Shown: in pieces, positions 26,473 to 40,500 of the stretch
Layout: the number at the start of each line of letters is the position of its first letter
How positions within the stretch are numbered: the stretch's first letter is position 1
NCBI GenBank assembly: GCA_034336665.1
Contig: CM067576.1
Coordinates: 13,507,385 to 13,571,384, forward strand
Origin: Luscinia megarhynchos
Taxonomy: Eukaryota; Chordata; Aves; Passeriformes; Turdidae
Direction: 5' to 3'
Length of the DNA: 64,000 bases
Translations under genes and position numbers: made by a program
The notes under the pieces: model-generated
What the model saw: only the letters and a program-made list of their open reading frames with translations
Databases searched by the model: none
What the model was told of the DNA's origin: nothing

Positions 26473-26515
26473 AAAACAAAAAAAAAAAAAACAAAAAACA
26501 AAAAACAAAAAAAAA
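26473..26515. repeat. A-rich tract with CAAAAA words
   Basis: Mostly A, interrupted by single C in the pattern ACAAAAAACAAAAAAC. It yields a lysine-rich spurious peptide in the plus frame. Confidence 0.95.
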
Positions 26516-29500
26516 GAATTCAAGCAGAAAGATCTTGCATATGAAAGCATCCTCTTTCAGAGAAGCCATGGTCAAATTTCCCCAATCAGACTTCTTAAAG
26601 ATTTCACCTTCACCCTGAATATAGCTGTGACAAGTGAGTCAAGGTCCAGCGATTCCAATTAGAGAGGTTTTCTCACGAAGTTAAAGCATATTGCATTTCC
26701 TGACAATACAGTATTACAGCAAAATTATTGTGAAAGGGTTTATCTTTAAAGAGGGCAGTAATAACTACAATCACCTTATTCAGTGACTTAAAATTGTGAC
26801 AGAAGGTAATGGATAGCACAAAATATCTGCCAAGCACAATCTTTTTCTCCTATCAGTGTTCCACAAAGCAGAACAATCACTTTCATGTGGTTTTACTCTT
26901 AAAAAAGAAGAAAGTGGTAAATGGTAACACAACTTCAGTAACAATTAGAATAATAATTTCCAATACTGTTTGCAATTCTATATCCAGTTTTACCTTTTTT
27001 TAAGATGAAAGATAAAATCTCATTTAATAGTGATAAACTATAAATTGATGAAATACTGACTAGACATGGCAATAGATCTCTAAAACTGGAAAGGAAAATT
27101 CAAATAGGTTTGTATCTCATAATTAGAGAGGAAGGATTAAAGAAACAGAGTAAGAAGCAGAGATTGTCTACACAATCATGTTCAGCATTCAGTTCCTTTA
27201 CAGTACCATCTGCAGGCACAGGGTAACTTTCAAATGACAGGGTGATTAAAGGTGCACCAGTTTTAAGTCACAGAACACAGTTTACACTGTGATCAGTCAA
27301 ATAAGTATCAGATTGTTAATAACTGGGGAGGTGGGCAGAAAGTGAATTAGTTCTAAGCCTGTGAAACATCTTAAAGGGTAAGAAATTCACACCACTTGAC
27401 CTTAGGTGCAGAGTCCAGTTCACATCATTGTCTCAAATGAAAGGTGACACTCCTTAAGAAAATATTCTCAATGTAACACACTATTTAAAGCTCACCCCAG
27501 TTACGAAATGTTATGGTGTTCCAATCTGGTAACAGAAAATGTGCTGAGTTCACTGGTATGATTAGTGCTTTGCTAATATTTAATTTAGAAGTAGATCCCA
27601 ATTTTAAATTGTGCATAAGCAGATATGCATATTATAAACTGTTTTCTCTATTGCTAAATAGGCAAAAAGCATTATTCTCTCAGGCTTTTAGTTCCTGCAT
27701 TTTCCTTACAGGCCTTCTTTTTCTTTTAAGTAAGCCACATAGGGTAAAAATAAGGAGGCAAAAATCTATAACTAACATTCACAAATTGAAATTAAGAAAT
27801 CCCAGAAAGTTTCTGTTTTGTGTTATTATATGTACCACAAGTGTCACATCTTAACAATTCGTCAAAGCTTGACAACCCTATATCCTCTATTTCCAGTAAT
27901 ACTGTATATAATTTGCTCACACATTTTTAAAAGAGAAATACAAGTCATAACACATTTTTTTCTCTTATTAACACACTACCATTCACTGCTTTCTTTGAGC
28001 AACATGCTGGGAGCTAGAGGTGATCTTCTGAAGCCTGTGGATAAGGTGTGCTTATTGCAGTGGAGTAATTGGAAGAATATAAACAGACACGAGGAGAGGA
28101 AATGAAATATTTTCATTAACACAGGAGAAATGTACTGTTGAATTTGAGGTAAGAGTTTACCTGATGATTATCTAAATTTGCTGTATCTGGATTAGTTTTT
28201 TTACCCCCTTTTCAGTCTGTATAACATATCATTTACCACAGTGTATTACAGTACACCCTATCCAAAGTAAAGATTATTCTTTGAGGTAATTTTCCTGTGC
28301 ATGATGACTATGTAATAATTGTTTAATAGGAATAATTGTGTGCCTAGTGTACAATTTCTGTACTACCTATTTATTACCTTGTTTTAATGCTCAAATGTGC
28401 ATGGTGTGACAGATGAAGCAATGTCCTTTCTGGTAGGGAGCAACATGCTCTTCAACAAGGTTTTCTGAGAAAGCAAAGCTTTACAGCCTTAAAAGCTGCC
28501 TTTACTTCAATTTCTCTTGTATTCTAAAAGGCACACCTTCAGCAGTATATAATAGTGGTATTAAATTCCAGAAGGAGTAGGTAATGCCAGCCCAACTCAT
28601 TCCTAGCTGTAGAGCTGCTATTCTGGTCATTCATAGCTAGAAAAGTGTACAACTTCACCACTAAAAATATCTGCATATGCAGTCAGGACAGCTCTCCTCC
28701 CAGGACAAAACATTTGAAAGCATCAGGCTCAAGATGAAGACTGACATCTTCCAGCTTCACAGTCAGTAACTACTCCGAGTCACACTAAATCACTCAGATC
28801 TTTGTTTCTATTTAGTTATGAATGGAAGGAAAAAACCCAGTGTGTGTTGGCTTTGCAGTCACATAGTGCTTTTTCCTATGTAGGCCTCAGAGCACTTTGC
28901 AAGGGTGGTTAAACTTTATTAGCTAGATTTTACAGTTGGTCTAGCTAAGTAAAGAAATTTTAAGCAATTTCCACAAGGCAGTGTTGCCTACTGGATTAAA
29001 CATGTGTCATGTAACTCAAAGTTGTGTTCTCAGCACTCTATCAGACTTCCTACATAACCTTTTGTAACTTAATTTTTCTTCTTTTCTTTCACTTTGAGAA
29101 TGGACTATGACTCTTCTAGAGAAATAGAAGATAATGGTAAGGGGAAAGCTTCAGTCTGATGTGAGGGTTTCATGTCTCTCAGGAAAAGACATGATGACAC
29201 AGAATGATACAAGCATTATGTTCTCACTACGATCCCTAGGTTTCAGATTGAGTGAGAAAATTGCTTAGGACTTTACTAAAATTATTATAAACTATTTCAA
29301 AAAACAATGTTAAAATATAGCAACTGGATAGACTTCTAAGACTTTTAATTTGTGATGTGATCCAACAATTCAAGAATTTCATGGATAATGTTCCTGTCTG
29401 ATCCTAGGAACATCTACAAACCAAAGTAAAACAAACTAAAACTTACCAGAAATTATTTTTTTTCATAATAGAAAACTATTATAAGAGCTTTGAAACTTTA

Positions 29501-30063
29501 GTGTAGGTACCTGCATACCCCTATAAAGGATGAAGAGCATTTTAACATCTGCAGAATATTTCAAGACAGCTGGATACCTAGGACAAAATAAAATCCCAAA
29601 ATGCTGTTCTCACCTTGCAAAATGGAAGAGTGGCTCAGTCAGTCAGGCTAGCAGATGCATGACTGGAAGGCACTGGGTGCTGAAGAGATGGAATGATCAG
29701 GAACGAAACCCAACAGAGCTGCCCTGCCCAGCACAGGGCCCTGGAGGGCCCAGCTCAGTGCACTGGTGGAACAGAGGCACAGCCCCTCTGAAAACACTGC
29801 TCTTGGCCAGCTCCTCTAGAGCAAGTGAAGACAGAATTAAATCACAATCTATAGACCACAGCCTGGTGTCACCTACTAGGCAAGATGAAGACAATCTTCC
29901 CCATGAGATGCTGAAGTACTCTTTTTTTCACTAAAAGCCATTTCATGACCATGATTAAGTGTTAAGAAATTCCCTTGAAGAGTGTATAGTGTAGAATGCC
30001 TCAATTCTAATTAATATTAATTGTAAATACAAAGAAAGCCTCTCCCTTTCCCATATTACTTCT

Positions 30064-30143
30064 ATGTATATATATATTCATTATATATGCACTCATATAC
30101 TCATTATATATACTCCTATGTTACTCATATTACTCATATAAAT
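30064..30143. repeat. Imperfect AT/TACTCAT tandem repeat
   Basis: TATATATATAT followed by irregular repeats of ATATACTCATTATATA and TTACTCATA words. A degenerate microsatellite. Confidence 0.8.
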
Positions 30144-30392
30144 GCTAATTTAAAAATTAAGATTTGCAAACTAACTTTTTCACCTAGAGATTTTTTTTAT
30201 ATAGCTCACTACTCTCATAAAGATGTTAAAAAGTAATTAAAGCTGCTATATTCTAAGTGATGCTCTGACACCCAGGTGCCAGGTGGTATCTGCCTTTGAA
30301 ATATTTGATTTTTTTTCAAGTTTAGTAATTGATTCTGTTATATTTTTCTCCTGTTGCAACTGCACCTCATAACCATGTTGTAGAACACAAAG

Positions 30393-30412
30393 CTAAACTA
30401 AACTAAACTAAA
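30393..30412. repeat. (CTAAA)4 microsatellite
   Basis: Four perfect CTAAA units in tandem. Confidence 0.95.
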
Positions 30413-30507
30413 TCATAAATGCTGGAGACAGAGCAGTTATTTACTACTCTCCACTCTACTAAGGGACATTGACAAAAAGCCCTTTATAATACACTTGACA
30501 TCTGCAA

Positions 30508-30752
30508 TCAAGACCCCACCTGGAGTGTTGCATTCAGCTCTGGGTCCCCACCATGAAGTGAACACGGGCCTTTGGAAATGGGTGCAGGAAAAGCCATGAA
30601 GATGACCAGGGGGATGGAGCAGCTCTCATATGGAGACAAAACTGGGGATGTTGAACCTGGAGAAGGCTCCAGGGAGATCTTGCTGCAGCTTTCTGTACTC
30701 AGTCAGGGACAGACATTTTAGCATAGCCTGATAAAACTGGAAAAGGGGTAAT
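30508..30752 (+). mobile_element. CR1 LINE, 5' segment (interrupted)
   Basis: The start encodes a remnant like RPHLECCIQLW (AAGACCCCACCTGGAGTGTT...), matching the CR1 ORF2 C terminus. It continues through TTGAACCTGGAGAAGG and AGTCAGGGACAGACATTTTA, CR1-like sequence near the ORF2 end, up to AAAAGGGGTAAT at 30752. The CR1 resumes at 31279 after an LTR insertion. The copy is 5'-truncated, diverged and non-coding. Confidence 0.85.
30747..30752. repeat. Target-site duplication, left copy (GGTAAT)
   Basis: Left half of the 6-bp direct repeat bordering the solo LTR; it lies in CR1 sequence at the GGGGTAATGG word of that family. The right copy is at 31279-31284. Confidence 0.85.
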
Positions 30753-31278
30753 TGCAGGGAGTCAGCTGGATGCTTTTGTGTTGAGATGGACGGCCGCGGG
30801 AACAAAACTCAAACGCTCTGTTAGGCTAAATGTTCCAGTTGCAGTTTGTTGTAAGAGTGCCTGCTAGGGGCTGCTCGGCGCAGCTCGGAGCAGGGTGAAA
30901 AGGTGAGAGAGAGAAGGGAGAAGGGAGAAGAGAAAGCAAGAAAAGGAGAAAGAGAAAGAGAGAGCGCGAATTTCCTGTTTGCAGTACAGTAAAACCTTTT
31001 CCATGATGAATATTCTAATTTCCACTAACCAATGTACTACAAGATACAAATTCTATAGCATTTACATAGAGCCTATAGGAACCATGATATTAGCATAGTG
31101 TGTTACATTTCAAACTCTAAAGATCTAATCTATGGGTGGGGGCAAGTCTTTTGTGAGCTTTTGAGTTGCTCTCCGGCCGAGACCATTGTTTAATCAAGAG
31201 GGGATTATCCCCAGGGGCTATTCTATTGTTTCATGGTAATTCAGTAACTAAGGCTTTCCTGCCACATCCTCCCCAACA
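30753..31278. mobile_element. Solo LTR of an endogenous retrovirus inside CR1
   Basis: The 526-bp insert begins TG (TGCAGGGAG) and ends CA (CTCCCCAACA), with imperfect inverted termini. It is flanked by a perfect 6-bp direct repeat GGTAAT (30747-30752 and 31279-31284), and removing it restores the CR1 reading AAGGGGTAATGG. A 6-bp target duplication fits ERVK/class II-type integrases. No internal retroviral sequence remains, so this is a solo LTR made by recombination between two LTRs. It holds a GAGA-type purine-rich tract (30905-30963) and CpG-rich segments near both ends (GGACGGCCGCGGG and TCCGGCCGAG). Orientation is uncertain; the minus strand, starting TGTTGGGGAG, looks the more LTR-like. 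Confidence 0.85.
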
Positions 31279-31284
31279 GGTAAT
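31279..31284. repeat. Target-site duplication, right copy (GGTAAT)
   Basis: Right half of the 6-bp direct repeat bordering the solo LTR; it is identical to 30747-30752. Confidence 0.85.
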
Positions 31285-31524
31285 GGCTTTGGATAACAGA
31301 GGGATGATCTAGATTAAATATAAGGAAGAAGGATGGTAAAGCACTGGCCCAGGTTTTACCCTGAGAGGCTGTGGACGCCCCATCTCTGAAAATACTCGGT
31401 CAGGTTGGATGGTGCTCTGAGCAATGTGAGCCAGCTGAAGATTTCTCTGCTCATGGCAGGGAGGTTGGATGAGCTGACTTTTAAAAGGTCCCTTCCTACC
31501 CAAACTATTCTATACTTCTATGAA
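31285..31524 (+). mobile_element. CR1 LINE, 3' segment with tail
   Basis: The CR1 resumes with a recognisable TTAAATATAAGGAAGAAGG word, GGCTGTGGACGCCCCATCTC and GGTTGGATGGTGCTCTGAGC. It ends in AAAAGGTCCCTTCCTACCC and CAAACTATTCTATACTTCTATG, the family's terminal repeat in diverged form. Together with 30508-30752 it forms one insertion of about 485 bp that predates the LTR. Confidence 0.9.
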
Positions 31525-34500
31525 TGCAATACAAAGTTATATTCCTTTTACTTGCTTTGAAAATGTCCTCAATGAAGCTGTGAAGCTGCCAACTGCCCTT
31601 CCTGGGTAACTTATTTTGCTCATGCATCTCAGTCAAAGTGACCCATATTACAATCTCTAACAAGTTCTTCTGTATGTTGAAAGCCAGGTTTTGTCAGTCC
31701 TTTGTGTTACTTTCAGGCATTTTTAAGTGTTTTTTTCAGCCTTTGTGGTATGAACTGACTTAACTCTGTTTCTTTTAATATCCTATAAAGTGGCAAGAAG
31801 AAACAAGGAGAAAAAAAAGGAAGCTATTCCTCACACCTTTCATTTCTAATGGGAAGCCATCAATGATGCTTGCACTGAGTATTTCTAGTGCTGTATGCAA
31901 AAAGTCACTTTGTGACACTCTTCAGCACTCTGTGGGGCTCCTTTTCCATCTCTCTGTGTAATCATTGTCTTTCTGAAAGAACATCTGCTGGTACCTCCAC
32001 ATCAAAAGCTGCTTATCCTCTTGTAGTTCTCTCATTTGAGAGTACCCCATATGATGTTGACAATCTAATTTTTAATGTCCTCTCTGATCTCTTTCCTCAA
32101 GGTCTCCCATAACTCATTGTACTTGACCTGCTCCTCTCTTCTGTTGTAGTCTTCATTTATCTGTCCTCTTCAATCATATGTGTTTTGTTTCATTTAAATG
32201 TGGCTTTCCTCTATAGCCTGTTACCTGCAATTTCATCTTTGCTTTAAGCATTGCTTTCTTTGATTTGTCATTCAAATTTTATGTTCCTTCAGCCAGAGCT
32301 TAAAATCTCCTCTGGAACTGGAGACTGAGTTCTCTCATCATTGTGGAGACGTATTTTGTTGTTGTGAGGTTTGACAGATTTTCTGCTGTGTAAGTCATTA
32401 AAATGTACACACTGCTGTACTTGCATCATAATCAAGATCTTGAAGGCAGTAAGCACTCTTTTTTACTTCAAAAAAAATCACAATCTATTAAATGCAAAGC
32501 AGGTAATCTGTTCACATATTTGACATCAGTGATAGAAATAACTAATCCATTAACTGAATTATTTAGTTAAATGCTTTGATTTGTGCTGGTGTTTTCATTA
32601 TTAAAAAGGATTAATAATCCATTGATACTTTCATTTAACATAAGATTCTCTTGTCATTTATTATAATCCTATTTCTTCAGCAATTCATCCAGTAATTTTG
32701 ATTTGCTTTGGGCTAATTCTTTACAATATTTCTGTGATTTCCAGCAGACAGGCAGACTTTCCTTTTCCCATATACAACAAAACTCAGCTAGGACATCTGG
32801 GTATGTAGAAGGTGCTGCTCTGACCCTTCAGCATTTAACTATTCTTAAGTGTCAGCTCAAAGACAGGTCTGCACTAGCATCACCAGACTTAGTGGACGGT
32901 ACTTTTGAATAAAGAAAATCAGTTATAGGTTGGTCTCACTGCATCTCTCACAGGGAGAAATGTACCTTGGAGGAGGTTTATTGGTCACTAACAAGTATTT
33001 TTCCAAAACTATGATTTTTTTTTTTTTGTCTCAGTACAAATAAATATTTAATCTGCTTTCAAGCCAATTTTTTTCACCTGGAAACAAAGCTAAAATAAGT
33101 TGCATTGCCACAATATTTGCTTGGATTCCATCCAAAGTGGGAATGTCAGCATATGAAAAAGGCTACATATTTCTTCTCATTTTCATTTACTAATGAGTGC
33201 CTTGCTTAGATTGTATGAGAAATTTCGTATGCTCTTTTAAAATTGAGATCTTATTAATCATGATTTAACACATCAGGAAAATCCCAGATAAATTCTCAAA
33301 ATCTTTAAACAGCTCTAATGGAAATTTATTCTCAACAAATTTGTTTGGCAAACTGCTGTAAAGGAAGTTCACCTGCTGTTTTCAAATCACTTGTGCTTAC
33401 AGCTATCTGTGAATCACCTGCCAGCCATCTGAATTTTCATGAGAGCTGTCCTGCAGGGCAATTTCTCATCACACACATCTAATGATAACTCTATAGAAGT
33501 GAGAAAGAGTCGAAATTTAATTCCATTAGACAGGTTGTCCCGTGGTTGCCTGCTATCCTGCAGAGTTACATGATCAACACATGTTTTCTCACAATACCAA
33601 AAACCCCACCCTCAAACCACCACAATCTATACAGCATGTACCTCCTTCAAAACCATGGAATAGGAAAAGAGTTAGGGAAAGAGTGATTTTAATGGAAGCC
33701 ACAATGTTCCCTTAAATGCAAGCTACTCCAACATCACCTTCTTCAAAAGCTCCTGAGGTGCCAACCATTTCAGCATCCGAGATCATGTAAACATCCACCC
33801 AAACACATTTGCAGTATTGTTAAAGGTCATGACCTGTAAAATTTGAGTGAGAAAGATATTTAGCACAGCTGTCACCCTTGAAACTTCCTTTTCATCTAGG
33901 ATTCAAGCTAAATCCTGGTGAAGTCAAAGGAGAAGTTCAGGAATTCAGTAGGAATTTGATCTGCATGGTTAGAATTCATAAAGAACCATGCCTGATTCCT
34001 GAAGAAGTCTTCTTCCAATTTGTCCAGCTGCCTTATGCCAACCTCCTACTTCCTCCACCGTATAAAACACCAGGGGAAGGAGAATAGGGATTGTTTTTTG
34101 CCTTTACTCAGCAAACAAACCCATACAAGGGGCATGAAGATGAAAGCAAGGCTCCAAATGTTATTTTAGAACTCACAAGAATATTCTGCCCCTCTCTTTT
34201 TCACAAGATTTCTCCCTTCTCCAATGACACTCCACACCTGAGAGCAGAGAGAGCCTGGCTAAGTGAGCAGGCTTACTGTAACTTCACAATAAATCCCCTC
34301 ATTTCCCTCTCTCTAGCATTACCAGGTAAATTGCATTCTCTGAGTGCTTTAACCTGAGTATATTTAGATATTTTGCAAAAAATATTGCAAAACCAGCTGT
34401 CTGCACTTCTGATTCATGACATGAATGATTAAATGTCTCTCCTCCCAGATGTGTCACATGCCTTTTAAATTAATTTTTTGATCTCTCATTTTACATAGCA

Positions 34501-37500
34501 ACTTTCTTCATGAGAAAAAGACATTTTCACTGGCATGGGAAGAAATAGTTCAAAGGCAGTCCTTGTACATACAGCTAGTTATAACTATAAAATATCTCAA
34601 ACAGAGATATTAACAGACAACTGATCCACCTTGGAAAACAAAGGGGTTTTTTTTATTATTATTATTCAGCCCTTAGTATATAAAACAGTACAATGCTCAC
34701 AGTTATTGCTGGGACAGAGGTGGCAAGGCATTGCATATTTGGAAATTACACAGAACAGAGAAACAAAGAGAAATTGTGTGAATGTGGGAGAGAAAAAAGA
34801 AAACTTTAAAGACTGGGAGAGAAACCCCTCCATCCATTTCTTGTTTATTTATTACCTTATGTCATAAGGCAAAAAGGCAGAGCTGTGATGATAAAAACAT
34901 GAATGAAATGTAGGGGCATAGGATTCACCTCCTCCACTCCTTACAGTCAAGAAATAAAAGAAAACAAGGTGGGGGAGAAGACTGTTAAAGACTGTAGGTG
35001 CTGCTATTTTTGGCATTTTTATTAATTGATTTGAAGCAATATCTGGAAATACATCTATTTGTATGCCTGTTTTCCTTAGCTGTCTGCCTAAATTTGCATG
35101 TTATATATTAAATTTAGGTCTAAAATTAATTTCTTTAAATATCACAGTATAGGTATTTGTTTAATTGTAAATAATGCTGTAGTAATGTATAATCCCATTC
35201 TAACTTTTTTTCCCTTCAAAACATTCTTCAAATCAACCTAAAATGGTATTGGATATTATCTATTCCTAGGAAGCAAAATAATATAGTGCTTAAGTTAAAA
35301 GGCAAAAAATCCAAACAAAATCCCAGAGCAAACTACACCTCCATCCTTTTCACCTCTTCCTGTCCTCCCTCAAAGCCCCAGCCTTTTACAAGGCAGTAAA
35401 TCCACAATAACAGCTGGCATTCCACACTGCTGGGTGGATGCAGGAACCCTGCCTGCCATGAATGTCAAATATCAATTAGGTCTACACGGGAGTTGAGGAC
35501 CATATGCTACAAGGTTCAGATTTGGCAAATTTAAAACCACCACCTATGTATGAAATTAAATCAGTTCCTCTACATCTTAACACTTAAAGTGAATGCCCAT
35601 GGCTCAGAAAGCATTGGATGGATCCATAAGCCCTGCATAAGTCTGTTCCTGATTTTTCTTTCACAGAAGGAACTGAGAAAAAAGAAAATCAGGGTTATAA
35701 TTTTCATACAAAAGAAAGCAGAAAAACAGAAAAAGAAGCTCAAATCCTTTGACTGTATTTCCAATAGAGACAGTTCTTAATAATATCAACAGGAGTAACT
35801 AAAATTTTGCTCTATAGTATACACCCACAAGGGATTAATATTTGCAATTAAATATCAACACTATGAAAGAAATACATTCAAAATAAAGATCACTAGGGAA
35901 GAAAAAGCAAACATTATGTATTCCTCAAAATTGTCCTTTGAAATCTGTTATCATTGAGAGCAAAACTATGGAACAGCTTACACAGACAGAGCCTGAGACC
36001 TGAACATGCAGCCCTTGAAATCTTGCTGGTGACACTGAGCACTTTAAGTGTAGCAGATCTGAAAGTGGATCTGTGTTTGAGGGAAGCCAGAGCTGCAGTG
36101 TGGAACTTGGGCTGTAGCTGCTAAACAGCAAATATTCGAGTGTTCAGGATTAAGAAAAAATTACTCCCATTCAGCTGAAAGTGAGCAGAGATGGGCAAGA
36201 AAAAGAAGACAAGAATTTTGCCCTTTTATTTTTTCCCTTAAACCTGAAAGACTTTTCATTTTACACTGTATTGGTGGGTAACTGATTTTGGTTTAGCTAA
36301 CTTTGCACGAACTCAGAGGTAACATTTACAGATTTTCTCCTGAAGCCAGCTATCTTTTCTTCTCTTACCCTGTGCTGGTCTACAGTTGCAGAGTCCATCT
36401 GCATTTCCAGGATATTCAGATTTAACTCCATCACTACTATTGTGTTTTCTGGTCCATATGTATTTTTATCTTCTAGCAAGGTATAATATAATTTGAATTT
36501 TCCCTTTAAATTATGCAATGGGCACCCTATCACAAGAATCAGGACAAAAGCATTTACTCTGAATACTTAGAGACAAGAGCTTACACTCTCACTTCTCAGG
36601 ACAATTCTTGTTGCTTGAGGGAGGTGGGGTACACTAAGGACTATTTTCAAGGATATTTTTAGCCAATATCTGTTTATATGCCTTCCAATTAGCTTTAAGA
36701 GATAAGTTGTTTTTATCTAGGCTCATGTTTTATCTTCTATGCTTAGTTCTTTTTCTCTGTTTACATGTAAGGAAGTATTTCTTCTTCCAGTCAAGCAGAG
36801 AGATATACAAGTATGTTAAAACCTACACTTCCATATAAAACACAGTGGCAAACCCTACAAACCCTGACTCTCCAGTTAGGGCCCCTGTCCTACATGGAAG
36901 GCTATTTTCTGTTAGCAAACCTGAACATGAAACCTCTGAATAACTGACTGTGCTCGTGTCCCAGATCTTGCAAACTCAGAATGGTAAACTTGAAATTGTG
37001 TTTCTAGCAATCCCAGGAAGCTGCACATGCACAGAGATGTCACTGCTGGAATGCACAACTCCACTCTTGCACCCTTGATTTGCAGGCACTACTGAAGTGC
37101 ACAAGTGTCTGTATTTCAATGACTGAAATTCATGACAGTTGCAGATGAACGTTCTAAAAGATCCTCTCATTGATGGAGGGAATGTCTTCTCATGCCATAG
37201 ACACAAAATCTACAAAGTTTTGCTGATCAAAGACTGAAGGAGGATTTGGGGGCTTTAGGAATACATATGAGAACAGAGATATGGCTTAAAATAACAAAAA
37301 TGCAATAATCCCCAATTGTGTCTTTCAGGGTTTCCTCATTTCAGAACACAGCCAGATCTACTGCAGCAGTGTTTTCATCCATGAACATCCTGAGGTGCAG
37401 AGGTGAATCCTCTTTCAACTGAGCACAGAAAAACCTCTGACAATCTCCAAACCTTCAAGGGGATGTAGTGGCCAATATAGGCAGGCCCTACTGGATAATT

Positions 37501-40500
37501 TGGACACATTATTGGAGAAAACAGGAGCAGAAGAACAAAAGGACACATTGAATGGATACTATGGAGAGGAAGGAAGGAGAATTATTATACTGTATATGTA
37601 CAGGTAAGAGCAGTTTCACTCCAGATGTGCCTCTTTTGCCATGGGTGTTAAGGGAAAAGAGAAGCATCATGTGCTTAATGCAAAGTGCTGTTTCCTATCA
37701 CATCAAATATGAGTCTTGTGAGCACACCAATGAAAACATTTTGTCATACATGTACTTGCAATCAATGTGTGCGTGACTGTCTCTTAGAAACAGACTAAAG
37801 TAATGCAAACACCAGTGAAGGGCGTTGCTTGGGAACAGGGACACTCATTCAGCATATCTTAATAGAAATTTGATTTTTTTCTTCCCCAGAGTGGCACAGA
37901 TATTTGACATTTCAGAAAACAAGCATGCACATTTATGCTAAAAATATGTTCTGCACTCTTAAAATATTGAAATGCTATTTAATAAAACTTAAATACTAAT
38001 GACCTAAATCAATCCAAAGCTTTATCACATTTAAAAATTTCCTTTTTTAGACAGAAGGATAAATACCACTGGGTAATTATTAGGTAACTCTCTTCCCACT
38101 GGATGCTGAAACATGCTGAAACACCAACATGCATTTGAGGACTCGGAGAATTGCACAACCTTTTGAAACAATAGCAGAGCATTTTGAAAAGGACAGTTGG
38201 AATACTTTAAAACACAGCAGTCTTCCATTTTCATTGCTGCAAGAATTTACAGTGTTCACAGTAGTACTTTTTCTGAATCTACAAGTTGTCAAAACTCAGC
38301 CACAAATACTATGTTCAATAGCAGGCACGCATAAGAGGTGCATATATTTATATTTACAGGGACAGAAAAGGACCCTTCAGGTGCTCAACTACTGGAAATT
38401 GGAAATTCCTCCTGGAGTGTAGGAACTTATCCATCAACAAATGGGTTGACTTCCTTCATCATTCTTTGAACTACAGAATGCCTTATACTTACTGAAACCA
38501 TGTCCTACATGGAGTCTCACATCTTACTCTGTGTTACAATGAGTATCAGGAATTTCTCCAGTAAACTTGGGGCAATATCAGTATACATGTTTATATCTGC
38601 CTTGGCTTTAGCTTTTTTCCAGCTAGAAAACAAAGAAATAGTGTGGAGAAATAGCAACAAGCCAGCAGAAACCCTCTCATTTAATGAGAACTAAAATTAC
38701 AGGAAACACCACCTCCCCGTGTTTAACAACAAAATATAGATTTTAAATGCTCCTATTTTAAACAGCTTTCCAAGACTGCCACCAGGGAAAGAGAATTTCT
38801 TTCATTAAAATAGCTGGTACTGTCAGGAAAATGAAAAACAGGAAAGGATGAAAATGGACCCAGGAATGGGCTGATGATATCAAGTTGGTTACCACCTTTC
38901 CATGATGTTTCAGCACATTTTTCATAGTTCTGCTTACCACAGTAGTAACTTCACCATTTGCATAATGGAAATAAAATATACTTTGAGTGACCCTCGCTCC
39001 TGATTATATTATTTAACTCAACATTGGTGATTACAAATGATGATATCTTACATGAAACAGAATATTTTGGAACTCTCTTCCAAAATCCCCATTGAGATCT
39101 CACTGCAAGAAGAAATCTGCCAAGAAATCTTAAGTATGCAACTTTCTGTCATGATAGCATCTCTCACTTTGCACTGAGCAAATTAAATCACTTGAGAATG
39201 CTACAAAAGACAGAAAACTTAAAACTAAATGCCATTCATAATGCTACACAGCAGAGCAAATGACACATTCCCTTTGATACAGGAAAACATTTTTACAGCA
39301 TTACCTATCGTTAAATAGAGGAAACTGTCAGATACACTTTTGTCAGGATGGTGTCTCTTTTCCAGAGTTTGAATGTGCTGTTTAAACAATAAGACACACT
39401 TATATCAGGAATTTAGGTTGATTATCTTGTTTTGTGTCCTATATTAGCTAGCTAAATGAAGTCCTACCTTGCTGCTTTTCAGCAACCATTGGATACAGAG
39501 GGTATCACACAACTCTAAGCTGCTTTTGTTTCTCTGGGCAAAAAAAAAAAAAAAGCAAGAAAGCAAGCAACCAAAAAAAAGTATATATATGCACCTACCA
39601 GTCATATGTCTATTACTAGAAGTGCAAAGTAGTTTGAGCTTTTATTTTTATACAAACACCCTTTCCATTCAACTTGGGTCTCTGCACTGTGGTTTTTTAA
39701 AGAAGATTAAAATAATTTGTGCCATCTGGATCTAAGTGATAGTTTCTCACTAGATCAACCACACAATTCTCTCACACTTTTTCCTGCTCCTTTAAATTGG
39801 TTGGGAACTCCTTTGCTGGAGGTCACTATAGCTACAAATCATTATCTGCAATACACATAATGAATTAAATAATGACTTTTATCAACTTGACCAATACTGG
39901 GCTGCAGGTGAACAGGATCACCACTGAATCTAACTCCATTAGCTGCATAAACACAAATGGGAATCATGACCACCTGTGAGCTGGGATTGCAGCTCCTTTT
40001 AACAGCCCACAGATTTTAACCTGCTATGACTGCCCACTTTTTTATCCAAATAATTCCAAATATTCCATGGTCTGGGCACCATCACTATGTTAATTGTTCT
40101 CTCCCCAGAAATGTTAGGATTATCTATATACTGTGTTTGCTAGGAGACTGCAAAATTCCCAAAATAGCTTTACCTGGTAAAGGCAGAATATGTATGAAGC
40201 ATTTCCTCTCTACATTTTTGTGAAGGTCACTGCTGAGGGAGTTCAGATCCTCCAATTCCACCCAGCCATGCCCATCCATATTTGTTTTAACCAAGCAGGG
40301 AACCAGAAGCAGTTTGGAGAGTCTTGACATTTGAGCTGAGTTTCATAAATACTTCTGCCATATACCATGTTCCTGAGAGTGGATGTTGGAGGAGAATTTG
40401 TTGGGGAAAAGTACACCTAAAGTCACAGATTCTAATGTTTACAGGAGAGAGTTAGGCCTTTGGACATTCATAGACCCTACAGAAAAATATAGTCATATAT

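Larger units (their letters stand above)
24951..30507. other. Gene-free AT-rich sequence with simple repeats
   Basis: No supported gene. A block at 25440-25740 has a few CpGs and octamer/homeodomain-like words and might be conserved, but nothing is diagnostic. Simple repeats are an A-rich tract at 26473-26515, an alternating AT-rich tract at 30064-30143 and four CTAAA units at 30393-30412. A 134-codon frame at 29530-29934 has no recognisable domain. Confidence 0.6.

Noticed and set aside
30779..31278. Alternative LTR left edge at TGTTGAG (30779) with TGTTG/CAACA termini
   Set aside because: That edge gives no target-site duplication and leaves 26 bp that are foreign to CR1; the edge at 30753 gives a perfect 6-bp duplication and restores CR1.
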